A stretch of 64,000 nt of DNA from Siphonodentalium dalli (GCA_032622095.1 CP136061.1:44275797-44339796), one strand, 5' to 3'; shown: positions 20,327 to 33,503, counted from the first letter of the stretch. The notes: a model not told the origin generated them from the letters alone. Program-made: numbers and translations.

Positions 20327-20679
20327 AGAGACCTTTCGCAAAACTACGAATACGATTACGGATATGAACAATATCCTGCCATTATACGGCCAGAATTCGA
20401 TCTTTACGCACGGGGATCTTATGTGAGACGAAATATACCCCACTCAGTTTAATTATGTGCAGATATGTCAAGGATCTGCCACCGGTCCTGTGTGGGGACG
20501 CTCTAAAATTATCCGTGTGGTATAAGAACATGGGATCTGAAAGACACACAGATTACTTTTTCTATCAAATATATGTGTAACTGAATAGTGTGGGGCATAT
20601 GTAAATTGTGATTGTGTCTACCTTACTAGGACAATATATCCTATCCGTAAACTTAATAGTGATTTTGCGAAAGCTCTCT
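20327..20679. mobile_element. Likely MITE in the 3' UTR or just downstream
   Basis: AGAGACCTTTCGCAAAACTA on the left, and a TTACGGATATG block after it, are matched by the inverse of GATTTTGCGAAAGCTCTCT and CCGTAAAC on the right. It begins 21 bp after the stop codon. If the transcript extends through it, the 3' UTR contains a hairpin. No canonical AATAAA was found shortly after the stop. Confidence 0.5.
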
Positions 20680-21647
20680 ATCATAGTACAATGCTATTTC
20701 GAATTCTCAAGTATCTACAGAAGAAATCATAATATAGCCGTGTAAGGGAAAAATGTCTTGTATATTTAGACTCTTGTGTATTATAACACAATAACTAGCA
20801 AAGGAAAATGGATGGATCAAGTATGTACCACATGTAGCAAGCCAGCCAACAAAAATCAATCTTCATGCATCGACGAATTTTAATTCATTTGGAGATTCAA
20901 AGCTAACCCGATCTTTTATTTCACGTTGATATGTTGATGAATCTTACTGCTGTCGCTATTGTGAAATCTCAAAAAACAAACAAACAAACTAAGGAACACG
21001 TCGGGTAACGGATAATCTCAATAATGTGTTGATGCCAATGATGCTGATTTCGCGACGTACCCATCGCTCGCGTGCAAAGACGCTTGCATGGACCTTTAGA
21101 CAATCGAAACTCGCACGAAAGTATAGCATTTGACCTGAGCTAATTTTGCAACAAAAGCCAGAATAACTACAATTTCACATATATACGTTCAACGCTGCAC
21201 ATGCTTATGTGTGGCCACATCGTTCGTGGTTGAAACATGCCAAATCATGGTTAAAGCTACACGTTCAACACAAAAATATAAACGAAATGACCACGCGATA
21301 CAGGTGAAACCCGTTGCCAATGGCAACAAACGTTACAAGTTACACGTACGTGTGGCTGAACATGGCTAATAAACCAATTAGCATAACTCATCACTAAAAG
21401 TTGTTTTCATTGTCGTTGCCATCAGATTCTATCCGCCTCTTTTCTCTGGAAGTGGTGTCTTTTCGGCATCAGCAATAGCCGTTTTATTCAAGTTATCACG
21501 ACGGAATGGTTGTAAATACTTGGCAATCGCACTTATACATGTAGTAAATGGAGCAAAAACTGTATATGGTGACCCACCATTCTAACAATCATATGATGTA
21601 CAGTACTAACACATATTTGCAACACATGCATGGGACATGATTGTTCC

Positions 21648-21880
21648 GATTACTTTACAAACTTATTGTTTTTACTTTCATATAATTAATGACAGTGGAA
21701 CATTACTTTACAAACTTATTGTTTTTACTTTCATATAATTAATGACAGTGGAACATTACTTTACAAACTTATTGTTTTTACTTTCATATAATTAATGACA
21801 GTGGGACATTACTTTACAAACTTATTGTTTTTACTTTCATACATGTATATATAATTAATATAATTAATGACAGTGGAAGA
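21648..21880 (+). repeat. 52-bp tandem repeat, about four units
   Basis: Units contain CATTACTTTACAAACTTATT followed by GTTTTTACTTTCATATAATT and AATGACAGTGGA. The last unit carries a short insertion of TACATGTATATATAATTAAT. From 20680 to 21647 nothing else was recognised. Confidence 0.88.
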
Positions 21881-21939
21881 ATCTTAACTGGAAACTGATA
21901 GGATTGCGTCAATTATTTGAAAACTCAGCTGAATATTCC

Positions 21940-22500
21940 CACAATTGCAACAGGGGGGGAGTCGGAAAAAAATTGCAGGCACGTATGCTGATTTTTGACT
22001 TTCGACCCTTGTTGGGACCCACCCACCCCCGCGTCCAATTTGTTTTCCGTTTTCGGCAGTCTTTTCCGACCATTTTTGGACACCCACCCCTCTTTTAACA
22101 CTAAATCAGAAATTTGTGGGAGGAAATTCACTGTAAACAGCTGTATATGAATTTCTGTGCATACTATTAGTCATGGATGTTAACATTGACATGTAAATAG
22201 GAACAAGTCATTTTGGGGTAATTCGGTCAAAATAAACATAGCTGCCAGCAGCCATCTTGGATTTCAAAATTCAATCCATTAGCATGGGCTACATGCTATA
22301 CTGTTTGTCTGATCATCATGAAATTTGTCATTTATGTTAATATTGACATATAGATGTGTTTTAAGCCAAACTCATTGCAAAAACAGTCAAAAGACTTGCA
22401 GGAAAAATAATTTTGAGTTGCGGAAAAAATTGTTTGTTGGTCCTATCGACCACCCACCCACACCGGCATACGTGCCCGGAAAAAAAAATTCCACCCCCTG
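21940..22500. repeat. Dispersed G-run repeat material
   Basis: AACAGGGGGGGAGTCGGAAAA at 21950 and a CCGGAAAAAAAAATTCCACC stretch near 22470 match the G-run elements at 7570 and 10060. The ends cannot be defined. The remaining interval to about 23450 has no recognisable gene or RNA. Confidence 0.4.
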
Positions 22501-23454
22501 ATTGCAATGGAAAAAATAAGAAATCCAAGTATTATTATTTATTTGTAGGCATCTTTTTGTTGATTTTTCATCCAAAGATTACATAATATGTAACCACTGT
22601 CCCTGTGTTTTGTCTCTATTTGTACCTTCTTATTAAATATCTATATTTCGCTACATGCTTTACTTATCTGAACAAGTATCCACTGGTATGTTGCGGGTCT
22701 GAGCCATGGTTATCCACTAGTATGAGGCTGGTCTGAATCGTATAGACTACTAGTATACAAGTACATTTACGGTTGGAGTCTGTTCAGAAGATAGTATCGT
22801 TGCCTATGGTACACTGACATACGTTACTTCGTTTAGCGAGAACTATGATAACTCTCGTTAAGTGGTCCTGTTAATTTGCTATGAGTTTAGTGGCTGCTGC
22901 TGTTAGTGTGGCAAAACTATGCTATTATTGAAAAAGTATTTTGACTAGCTTTTTGATGAACAATAAACCATCACCAACTTTCATTAGCAGCTGGACGCTA
23001 AGGGAGACGTGCTCCGGTGGTCGATCTGATAAGTTCGGTAACTTGTTGCAGCAGTAAACGATTTATTGGGTTGTAGGGGGTCTGAAAAATAAGTATCAGG
23101 TGGCATAACAGCCAGTGTAGCGTGGGCTAGATGTGACAATACTGGTTTGAAGGATTAATTATTTTACAAAACTTGGAAAGTTCACATTCACAAAAAGAGA
23201 AAAATTTGGATATGTAACATGATTTTCGTATTCAGTGGAGGCCAACTCTGTGTGTTTGGTTATAGTATCGTAGAATGTTTGTTCGGGTGTAGGCCTTGAT
23301 GATTTTGAAACAATGTCATGTTTGGGAGTTTGCTTTTTTAATAAGAGGCATGACGAAGTATGTTGTCACATATTACATATACCAGAGTCACTATATAGAC
23401 GAAGCGTGCCTGCACGAATAGTACACCCGGCTGGAATTCATAACTGTCTGTCAT

Positions 23455-26310
23455 ATCTTACTTTAAACATATTTTAATGTATCTATAAATATAATATACA
23501 TTAGGATCGGGGCACACGTTACAAAACTTACAATTTGCCCCTCTCCTTATACAATCATGGAACATACATAAAAATACATAGCAGATGTAGCACAATATTT
23601 ATAAGTATAGTAGTGCAGAGTGTGTGTGCTGCGGATGTCGGGTTTTCATCTGTATTCCAATCTCGGTTATGAAGAAATCCTAAAATTCAGTGAGTTTGAG
23701 AGATGAATGGCGAGATTAACCATGATATCATACATGGGATTGTTCAAAACGCTTTGTTTTAGCTATTAAAGATTGAGTAATGCGAAAAAGAGTAGTGTTC
23801 TTGTGGTTTGATATACCTTTAACCCCATATAAGAAATTATTTGCTTTTAATGATTGAAAGCCATTAATACTTAGATTTCGATAGAAGTCAATTCTCTGAT
23901 CTATAAATAAAGGGCATACATGAAAATAGCGTCTTCAATGTCTAAGTTACAGGGGCATATAGGCGAATCGGATATGTGATTATCAAACATAACCCAACGG
24001 AGATCACTACAATGATTCCGGATTTTACAGTCTATTGTATTAATTTTCCTTTTTCCTGTATAAAAATAAGAGGGTTTTTTGTTATTGGGTCTATAATCCC
24101 TAAATTGGCTTTGAAATATGAAATGGAGGATGCATTGATTATATATACAGGTAATTTGTTCCATTTCAGAACAACGGATGGGAGAAATGACTGTTTAAAA
24201 TGTTGAGTATTAGCGAAATAGGAATAAAATTTATTTGGAAATCTAAAGTTATATTCCGATCGTTCGCTGGAGCGTGCTGATAGGAGATATGTCAGAAACA
24301 AAGGGGCGTCGTCATTGATAATTCTAATGATTGCTTGCAAATGGCGATGTTGCCTACGTCTGTGTGATACTGAACGATTTAGGCAGGTTACGATTCTAGC
24401 GGTGTCTTGGTGTATTCGGTCGAGTTTTTCCAATAAATAATCAGGTGCGGAATCCCACACGACGTCAGCATAATCCAAAATGGGAAGACTATACGCGTTG
24501 TAAAGTTTTTCAAGTGTCTTTCTATCGAGATCGTTTTTAAATTTCCTCAATTGTGATAGTCTAGAAGCAGCTTTGTTTGCTGTGTATTCTATTTGTTTGT
24601 TCCATTTTAAATTTGATTGAAATTCAAGACCAAGGTGCTTATGCGATTCTTCAAAGGAAATAGTTTCGTCCTGAAATATTAAATCTGAGGAGTTATCTCG
24701 AGGCATGAATGAGAATGATATTGCCTTGGTTTTCTTGGGATTGAATGAAACTAACCAGTTGTCGGCCCATAGACTGACCCGTTTGAGGTCGTCGTTCAGT
24801 TCTGATCGTAGGGTGTTAAGATTGAAGTAAAAATCTGTGCGACATGTGTCATCATCATACATTCGGACCGTTGATGTGAGGTTTTCAGGTAAGCCATTAA
24901 TGTATATTAAAAATAGGAAAGGCCCAATGAGATATCCTTGGCGAACTCCCGCTGTGATGGTTTCAAAGTCAGAATAAGTGTTATTGATTCGGACCCTTTG
25001 CTTCCTGTTAGTGAGATAGTCCTCCAGCCATTTAGAAAGCGACCCTGTTATCCCATATGCGGCAGTTTTGCAATCAACCCTCTGTGCCAGACTCTCTCGA
25101 GGGCTTTAGAGATATCACACAATACTGAACAAGTGTATAAGCCTTTGTCGAGGGTCTGACACAGCTGGTGATAAAGATCAATCAACTGAAATGTAGTGCT
25201 GTGCTTCGAAACGAAACCCGCTGATTTTGAATTAGGAGTTTATTTTCATCAAAGAAGGACCAGATTCTCTTTAGAACTATCTTTTCAAAGACTTTACCCA
25301 GGCATGGTAGAAGGGAAATTGGTCGGTAATTAGCGCTATCCGCGGAATCTCCATTTTTTTTAAAGATAGGAATCACAATGGCTTTCTTCCACTGTGATGG
25401 GAACTTTCCCGCTATAAGAGATTTTTTTTAAATTAAGAAAAGGGGGTGGGCTATAGCGTCAGCCGTGTCGTGGAGCATTTTTGGAGTAACTCCGTCATAG
25501 CCATAGGCTTTGTTGGCTTTAAGTGATTTGATCGCAGATATGACATCGTCGACTGAAAATTTAAGTTCTGGTAATTCTTTGTTGCATCGTGAACTGAAAT
25601 TAGGTAATTTATTATCTTTCTGGTCAATCGTATAGAGTTTGAAATGAATTTATGATTCAGGCACTCTGCTTTTCCAAGATCGTTTGAGACAAAAGATACA
25701 CCATTGACTTTAATATCTCCTTCCGTGGAGTAAATGGGTGGTATTTTTGTTATCTTCTTTTTGTTCAAAAGAAAGTTGATCAGATGCCAGAATTCACGGG
25801 GCGAAGAACTGTCATTTACCCTATCTTCGATGTTGTTTTCAAATTTGGCTTTCGCATACTTTTTCATGTTGTTGACTTTGTTTCTCGATTTTTTGTATTT
25901 TGTCCAATTATTTCCAGTGCTAGATTTGATGGCGACCGATCGCAATCTATCTCGACGTCGAATCTCACGTCGGATGTCGTTATTGAACCATATTTTGTCT
26001 TTCGATCTTATCGTAACTGTAGTTTGTGGTACTGTGATTCGCATTATTTCAAAGAATTTATCATAGAAAATTTGCACTACCCTATCGATGTGGTTCTTAG
26101 GCTGGAGGAGATCGTCCCAATTTACATCATTTATTAAAATTGCCGCCTTTTGGACGTCGCCGCGATTATAGTTCCATATGTTCCTTTGGAAAGAAGGGGG
26201 TGACAGTTGATCAAATGAGATGGTCGCATAAACACCAAAGTGGTCCGAAATTTCTAAGACAATGTTGTCGGCATTCCGCACTTGGTTGTTAGGGCTTAAT
26301 ATGACCATAT
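23455..26310 (-). mobile_element. Degenerate non-LTR retrotransposon (LINE), RT region
   Basis: On the minus strand the pieces read in order. 26308-25451 carries an endonuclease end (EISDHFGVYATI) and a basic linker (WFNNDIRREIRRRDRLRSVA). 25376-25182 starts reverse transcriptase (FKKNGDSADSANYRPISLLP). About 25170-25060 in another frame has a KALERVWHRGL motif. 24862-24032 has the palm and thumb (MYDDDT, HLGLEFQSNLKW). A C-terminal Cys motif and a 3' tail end near 23455. The catalytic YADD box reads YDDD, and several frameshifts separate the pieces, so it is dead. It resembles the CR1/Jockey group, but placement needs a tree. Confidence 0.85.
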
Positions 26311-27429
26311 GCTAGCGTAATTAACGAACCACAGCTATAAACACATGCATAAGCTAGGATATATCTGGGTCTTTTTAATCCTATAAAATAACTTCATAGA
26401 AGCGTATTCCCATCAAATAAGATTAACTTAGGTCTTATATCGTGGGGTGATTATGATATATTACACTCGAAACATGCACAAGGGTCCATCGACAGAGTGG
26501 GTTCTATAGCAATTTCGTGTATAAATTAGGTCAATCATATCATAAATCAAGGCATGTGAGAAATCAGAGATTCACAGTGAAAACAGACTACGAGCTCACC
26601 GACTCAGACTTAAAACCTAAATAAAAAACTTTTAAAAGCCATTCATTTTTAACAAATCATTATAGAATATAAACTCCCAACATCAAACTGAAAGTATTCC
26701 AAAGTCAAGATTGTTGGTTGTTGTCTGAAATTAACCATTATATTATTGACGCTGTGTGGGCAATCCGATTGAGATGTGTACTATACGAAGAAGCTTGTCG
26801 ATTTCATCATGTTCATTTCATTCATAAAATGTCATCATGTCGATTTCTACGAAACTCGACGAGCAACGTCATCATGTAGCTTTCACCGTCGACTGAATTT
26901 GCGATAACCTGAATGTATCTTCTGCTTTGTTCATAAGTATGTGTTTCTTGTCGATTCATGAACATAGAAGGATATCTGAGGATTATCAGTTTCACGTATG
27001 TACTTTGTAATATTATGATAATTTAAACGCGATGTAATAACGCTTGCTTGCATCACGAATTTCGATTTCGATTCCAGCATTGTCCCCAGCCCAGCCAGAG
27101 TGATTGAGATTTTACCATTGCACGCGACATTTATATTTTAGGCCACTCCATTGCAAATATTTGACAGTCATAATATGTTATAATTATGTTCTCAATAAAA
27201 TATAAACCGCGGCTACGAATGAACTTCACTGTGCATAATTCCGATAGTATAACTCCCCTCATTTTGGAACGCCGGCCATTGAAAGACGCACACGTTTATT
27301 TCAGATTACGACATTAATGCTTTAAGTCCACCGATCTACTGTGCGACAAAAGTGCTCGCAAAAAATCAAAACAGCAGTGTCGTATTAGATAATAATTGGT
27401 GACGTAACAAAATCAGATATAGTCTATAG

Positions 27430-28256
27430 ACGACCCAAAGCGTCCGGATTTGGTTCGTTATAATGATGGGGTCCAAAATTAAAGCGTCGCGGATGTAGCA
27501 GTGATTATGGGAGATGTAATTACATTTCTGAATGAAAAATAATCCGTGGTATTTTTAAGTTTGGACGAGGGATCAAGATAATTTGAATTAAAATCCCCTA
27601 TAGTAGTATTACGTTATGGGAGATATCTAACGCTTCGTAAATGGATTCCTCGAGGAGGGTCGAATAATTTGGGGTACCGAAATCTTCTGATCGGTATGAG
27701 ACACATAAGAGAAATGTTTTAAGTTTACTGCGTAATTCAAATCACATTACAGACGAGTCAAATTCGAGGATTTCTCTGCGCTTGTATAATAAGTTATCGT
27801 CGAAGTATACACAAATACCACCACCATGACAATCCCGATCGGCTCGGACAGGAGAGGTCAATCCTTCAATAAGAATATTTTCAGATGGGCATGAGGGATC
27901 CAGATGCGTTTCTGTAAAGCATAATATATCATAGTCAGATATCATGTGAATTATTTTGTGGGTTTTAATCCGGATGCTTCTTATATTTTGTTGGAAAATG
28001 GTCAAAGTGTCGGGATGGTTTTCAGTTAATATAATGTCTGGTCCAGTACAGGGCCAGGATTGACATGGACTGAACCTGAAATTATAAGAAGCGCTGTAAT
28101 TAAAACCAGGATCAACAGTAGCCTAATACTTGATCCGCGAAATGGTTTAAATGTGAGAAAGCTACATGTAACATGTTTTATTTTCTGCGACGGGGCTTTC
28201 TTCTTTGTATCAAAAAGTCCCGTCACTATACGATGCTGCTTGACAGAAACCCCCAT
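27430..28256 (-). mobile_element. LINE 5' fragment with endonuclease and NPGP leader
   Basis: The minus-strand ORF 28256-28026 has a hydrophobic LLLILVLITALLII followed by SGSVHVNPGP. A frameshift leads to 28005-27742, with TLTIFQQNIRSIRIKTHKI, CFTETHLDPS and DRDCHGGGICVYFDD. These match the apurinic-like endonuclease of LINEs (QNIRS, TETHL and GGG motifs). After a stop, CVSYRSEDFGTPNYS and the catalytic GDFNSNYLD follow out of frame to about 27430. The end (PIIITNQIR) overlaps the homologous start of the next piece at 26308 (VILSPNNQVR). These are therefore either two copies or one disrupted copy. About 1.1 kb of unrecognised DNA lies between. Confidence 0.75.
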
Positions 28257-28614
28257 TTATGGGGGGTTCATGACCGAAAAGCATCGTACCGCGACGGAAC
28301 TGAGTTATTTTGGAAGACAGATGAAAAGTAATTCACAGCTCGGTCAGGGTTATTTCGTAAAGTGTGCTGTGTATGATTCAAGGATTATTTCAAAGCTAAT
28401 GGGTGATACTGATTTAGATAAGAGAGAGAAATATGAGAAAAATTGGCTAATAATGTGCGCTGCCTTCTATCGACAGCGAAAATCCACAATTACGATAACA
28501 AGCATATTTTGATTAGAAGTTCGTGCGTAAACGAGAAGCGCTACACCTGTATTGGGATAAGCTTTTTGCCATTCGCCCGAATTTTTTTTTTGCATTTTAT
28601 AGCATTAACCCTTT

Positions 28615-28973
28615 ACCCAACAAACCGGCCAAAACCGGCCAAATAAAGCTTCAACAGCCTAAAATATCTTCGGTCTGTCTCAATAGAACCATACAAATAT
28701 GGATATCATTGGAACCGGCTCCTTGACCACATTGTGATGGTTACAGGTATGCCCTGTGCCAATGCATTCTCTTATATATGCGAGTCGACCATAGGTCGCC
28801 TCGCATATATAAGAGAATGCATTGGCCTAAAACATATCTTTTTTTAACACTTTTGACCATTTTTCTTACATTCTTTAACAATTTTATAATTTTTAATGTG
28901 TTAAGCCAATGGTCGACTCGCATATATAAGAGAATGCATTGGCACAGGGCCATTCTGTTGGGTAAAGGGTTAA
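28615..28973 (-). mobile_element. piggyBac-type MITE, inverse of 14883-15282
   Basis: It starts TTAACCCTTTACCCAACA and ends TGTTGGGTAAAGGGTTAA. The interior is the reverse complement of the 14883-15282 element, including the AACCGGCTCCTTGACCACAT block and the first 69-bp module (28758-28826). The second module is cut to its right half (CAATGGTCGACTCGCATATA), so this copy has an internal deletion. Confidence 0.85.
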
Positions 28974-29164
28974 ACCGGCAACTAAACCATATCATTCGAC
29001 GGTCCATCAAAACGCAGTTTAGGTCTCCTGAGATGGCGAATCTTTCATTTCTGGACCGTGGTCTACAAGTGTTATAAAATCAGTTCAATGGGTGGTACTG
29101 TAAATTATAATGGTTGACGGCGTGTCTATAAGATGAGAGTATCGTCTTGGGTGTTAACACGTCA

Positions 29165-29285
29165 CAATTGATTCATAATAATAATAATAATGTATAGCAT
29201 TTGTAAAGCGCCTTATCCATAAGACCCAAAGCGCTCAGATTATTACAATTAGTACCCTGATTAGCCTAAAGACTCAGTGATCCCC
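29165..29285. repeat. ATA microsatellite plus GCGCC/GGCGC-type dispersed module
   Basis: AATAATAATAATAATG is followed by AGCATTTGTAAAGCGCCTTA and CCCAAAGCGCTCAGATTATT, a short imperfect hairpin. Such modules are widespread in invertebrate repeats. I do not assign a family. Confidence 0.4.
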
Positions 29286-29379
29286 GGTGATCACATGGGG
29301 GGGGGGGGGTGTACAGCCGATGTGTTACTGGGGCAGAATCATTTCCATGGAATGTACGAGAATACCCATATTACTCTAT

Positions 29380-30163
29380 TACTTATTGTTTTGTTCTTCA
29401 ACGATCGAATCGATCAGAAACCCCTGGCTCCGTTTTATCAGAAATAACTTGAATTCTATGGGCATGTCATATATCTGGACGACTCAGTCGGTCCACAGTG
29501 TGAAGATTTTCTCAGCGGCTGTGAAACAAAAGCTGACGGACTTACATGCACAACAATGGCATGGATCTATGACTAGCTCAAATAAATTTACTTTTTATAG
29601 GTGTATATTAGAGAAGAGTTTACCCGTCCTAAATTCCTCGGTATTGACAACAACAATATTGTTATGCCATTAGTGAGGTTCAGGTCCAGAAACCACAGGT
29701 TGCCGGTGGAGACTGGTTCCTGGACAAACACCATATAACGAGAGATTATGCTCGTTATGTGGAGAGGGAATCGGAGATGAATTTCATTTTATATTAGTAT
29801 GCCCAAACTTGAAAGAGCTGAGATCAAGATATATAAAGAAATATTACTATAAAAGACCCAATACATTGAAGCTAACCGACCTATTTAATAGCGATAACAA
29901 ACGAACGCTTACTAACCTTGCTCTATTTATTAAGAAAACCCAATCAATAACGAGGATCTCCTGAGCCACACCAAAAAACTGCCAAATCCGACCCAACCCC
30001 ACTGATTACTGACCACATATCCCATATTATATTGTCGTATATTTATTCACTGCACGCATGCACAATACATAAATATTTTGAAATTTAACACTGTATATGT
30101 TCCACTCTATATGTCAAAACGACGAAGAGTGTATACCAATAAATTGAATTGAAATTGAATTGA
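29380..30163 (+). mobile_element. 5'-truncated LINE, C-terminal region (plus strand)
   Basis: The reading frames give IRNPWLRFIRNNLNSMGMSY, then QKLTDLHAQQWHG, then after a frameshift VRFRSRNHRLPVETGSW, RLCSLCGEGIGDEFHFILVC and a terminal stop after TQSITRIS. This RxRxxNHxLPxETG...C-x2-C...DEFH-x4-C ending is typical of LINE polyproteins. The 3' end finishes in AAATTGAATTGAAATTGAAT, a simple-repeat tail. There are at least one frameshift and one stop. It is a different family from the 23-28 kb LINE. Confidence 0.8.
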
Positions 30164-30224
30164 TAGTATGGCTGTACTGGCTAGCTTACTGACAATATCT
30201 TTCACTGCTTATAATCAGGTACCC

Positions 30225-30430
30225 TTATAACGCATGGTGGTGCAAGCAGATACAGTACGTCACAACTTGGCGCGAGATTAAAACAGTGTACAATCCTACC
30301 ATTGCACATCGCTCAAATGGCCAAGTCAATAGACCACGGACCGACTGTGAACTCATATCGCTGTGTTGACAACTTGACAGCGAATACAAGTTCAACGCGC
30401 TAACCACTGGACCACGGAGATTCATTCTCA
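30225..30430 (-). mobile_element. tRNA-derived SINE candidate
   Basis: The minus strand begins near CGTGGTCCAGTGGTTAGCGC, which fits an A box in a tRNA-like head. About 55 nt later GAGTTCACAGTC is a weak B-box match. No intact tRNA cloverleaf or CCA end was found, so a functional tRNA gene is unlikely. The family is not identified. Confidence 0.45.
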
Positions 30431-30911
30431 TACCAGAGTTGTTCTGTGTGTCGACGTATTCGCTTTAATAGCATGAGGGCGTCCCAATAACCATACATCG
30501 GTCCTGTTTGTGTATTCCTGCATGGTAACTGTGTACTTTGAAAACACGCTCATCTCAACGAATAGAGTTGACAATCAGCCAGCCACTGAACGACCACACA
30601 CTCCCCATTAGACCGGTTTGGCTGGACCATCAATGTAGGTTTAAACCTGGTTTAAACTCGGAGGTTTAACCTGGGGATGGTGAATCCGGCTTCAATGTGA
30701 TAGCCGAACTAAACAGTGCGTAGCCTTAAACAAACATTATCTTATTCAGAACTATAACTTTCAAATGATCCTACGACTTTTTAGAACTAATAAGTTAAAT
30801 CTGTCCCGTCCGAGTTGACAAAAAATACACAACTTCTCCTTGTCCAGAAAATTATGACACACGTGTATGAGGATATTCATTGAATGGGTTTTTAGATTAT
30901 CAGATATTGCT

Positions 30912-31174
30912 TTAACACTTCCATGGCGGGAGCTATACGCTGGTGCAGCATAACAGATCATGTGACAGTGAATTCTCTTAAATATGCGAGTCTCACACAG
31001 GGAGCTTCGCATATATAAGATATTGCACTGGCTTTCAAGGTCAATGTAAACATTGTTAGGGAAATGTATTCTCTTATATATGCGAGGCTCCCTATGAGAG
31101 ACTCGCATATATAAGAGAATGCGTTGGCACAGGGTTTTCCCAAAATTAAAAAGCTCCAGTTATGAAAGGGCTAA
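30912..31174. mobile_element. piggyBac-type MITE with two palindromic modules
   Basis: The left end is TTAACACTTCCATGGCGGGA followed by GGTGCAGCATAAC. The right end is AAGCTCCAGTTATGAAAGGG with a decayed CTAA. Two TATATGCGAG hairpins lie inside. Same family as 4718-4984 and 5515-5775. Confidence 0.65.
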
Positions 31175-31766
31175 AGAGGTAATCCAAGTTTGAAAGGGGT
31201 TGAATTGTGTTCGGGTACTCCAGAGATGAAGGGTTCACCTACATGAATGATACAGAGCGTTTATGGTATTCTGGCACATAGCCAACAATTATTAAGGAGC
31301 GTTCCTAAAATGTGATTTCGTAGTTGTTCTTCTGTTTTATTCGCATAGTAAACAAAAATCATCGTTGAAATGTTGATATGTGCTTCATGGTCCACTTGCA
31401 AGTTGAGAATATATGACCACAATGAGAAAAAGTGCACCATACAGAGTATCCATCGCAAAGGTGCCTCACTTACCGCTGAAGTCTATTAATTTCCTGATGC
31501 GGCTTAATACGAAAGATGTCTACGTGCCATCAATTCATATAACAACATCCAAATATGACACTCACAAAGTAGTCAGATCTGATGAAAAATTTATTTTGCG
31601 TATTTGAGCCGGCTGCCAGTGCCAATCAATCATAATTTAATATCGAAAAAAATAAATAGTGTTGCACTAGAGTAATCGGATGCCTTCATAGCAACGGTTG
31701 TTAAGGAACGTTATGTCAGGTAAAAGTTCATCATGATATATCTATCTTTGCTAAAATTCCAGGATG

Positions 31767-32250
31767 ATATATGAGGGTATCAACCCCCCCCCCCCCCCCC
31801 ATTCGGTACGCGGGATTCAGGATGTTTTGAAGCCGTACGCGGGATTCATATCCCCGGAATTAACTGGTATTCGGGTTCAAGCAAAACATCTTGGACGCAG
31901 GTTTTGATGGCGCAAAATAATATTTTGTGCTAGTTATCTGTATGAATGAGTGGGTAGAATAGCTTCTTGGGCATATTCGACCACCATGCCATCATAAAGT
32001 ATCATTAATCGTATCATAACGGCCTCATGCATGCATAACGCCCATAATACTCTACTCCAATATCATGTCAGGTATAATGGATCATAATGTGTCTATGTAA
32101 CTTCTGCTTGTATCTGTCTGATATTAAAACAGTCAATTTGTATGTCATTTATCGCATATTATTTCTTAACATGTATTCAGGATTCACCCCCCCCCCCCAA
32201 ATTAACTGGTATTCAGGATTCAGGGGGAGGGGGGTGATACCCTCATATAT
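31767..32250. mobile_element. MITE with ATATATGAGGGTATCA ends and C-runs
   Basis: ATATATGAGGGTATCA followed by about 16 C on the left is mirrored by GGGGGGTGATACCCTCATAT on the right. The interior has repeated AACTGGTATTCRGGATTCA blocks. Non-coding. The 31175-31766 interval before it holds only short ORFs with no recognised domain. Confidence 0.65.
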
Positions 32251-32389
32251 AATGGACGGAAAAGACCGAGTATACCACTGAACTAATTTCGTCGCGTGAA
32301 GACGCTTGCCATGTTGCATCATTTATTTTCATTAAAGGCCCACTTAATTTCGAACCCCAGATCACATTATATAAAATATATGCATAATT

Positions 32390-33300
32390 ACATAGGATAG
32401 GATATTTTATTTGCAATACACATATCTATTACATAATAATGGTGAAAATTATGGATAATTATGTCGTATATTGTGGGGGATGGCATAGTCTGGCAAGACT
32501 GTCTTCCTGCCATCCCCAGTATGGTGAATATAGAAATTAATAAAAATAGTAAGATGGCCTCGGGTGAGCCGTGCACAGATTGTGTATATGTAATTTAAAT
32601 GCTTAGGGCTTAGTTAAAGAGTGTGTGAAATTGGATACTACCCGAGGGCTGTTCAATATCATGTGGATGGTTCAAATTCAGATGAGTGGGTAGTATTGTT
32701 GGCGGATGAGGGTACAGGGAGTACTGATTCGTATTGGTTGGTGTTGACGTTGAAACCGTCATATGTATACACACTTAATAGGGTACGTGTACTACGATCT
32801 GGGGGCAGTCTGGGCATCCTCGATTTTTGCATTTGATATTGTTAGAATATGCGCTTATTATTTGTTCTGTGGTGTGTTTTTTGAATACGTGCCTACTTTG
32901 ATTTTTAGTCATAGTGTTATCTAAATTGTTCCATGAGGTTGGGAATGCATGAAACGGTAGCTGTCCGGAAAAGTTGAAAGAAGTAGCTCCATTGTCAACT
33001 TATCCGGTGTAATAAACTGTGAACCTGTTATTTTGGTTTTTTGTTCTATGCTTAAGTTTCGGCAGAGTCTATTATTTTCAATCGCGATTTATAATAAAAT
33101 ATGTTATTGTTGTTGTAATTGTGGCAAGGAAGAGATATGTTGTTCACATTTGTCAGACATCTTGGCCTGAGTACTAACAATCTTGATTTTTGATGCCCTT
33201 CTGGAGATATATTTGGCGTTCAAAAATAAATTAAAAACTATCGAGAGAAATTGAGTTGAGGGTCAGATTTCCGAGTAATGGTAATTCGGGAGAAATCCTA
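32390..33300 (-). mobile_element. LINE-like C-terminal fragment and 3' UTR
   Basis: The minus strand from about 33000 to the stop at 32775 reads SFNFSGQLPFHAFPTSWNNL, then QSRHVFKKHTTEQIISAYSN and CKNRGCPDCPQI. The FPTSWN...FKKH...C-x4-C-x2-C layout is a C-terminal signature I associate with LINE polyproteins of aquatic invertebrates. Upstream sequence is too decayed to read. The downstream tail ends in a TTGCAAATAAAAT stretch near 32400, consistent with a retrotransposon 3' end. Confidence 0.5.
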
Positions 33301-33503
33301 TCGTTTCCCTTTACTATACTGTACTACCATGACGAAAAGCAGGCGCGTATATAGGGACGGAGCATAATGGCAGTGCGACCGGTGCACAGGGGACAGCTGA
33401 ACGCTTTACCACCCCCAGCGTTGTTTTTAAGTTCCCGGACCCCTGTGTATGTGTTGCATGTCCACTGTCTCGTCAACTTATATATATATTAGAGCTTAAG
33501 TTA

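Noticed and set aside
30225-30430. Functional tRNA gene on the minus strand
   Set aside because: Only an A-box-like head is good. The B box is weak and no cloverleaf with paired acceptor stem could be folded by eye, so a SINE is more likely.
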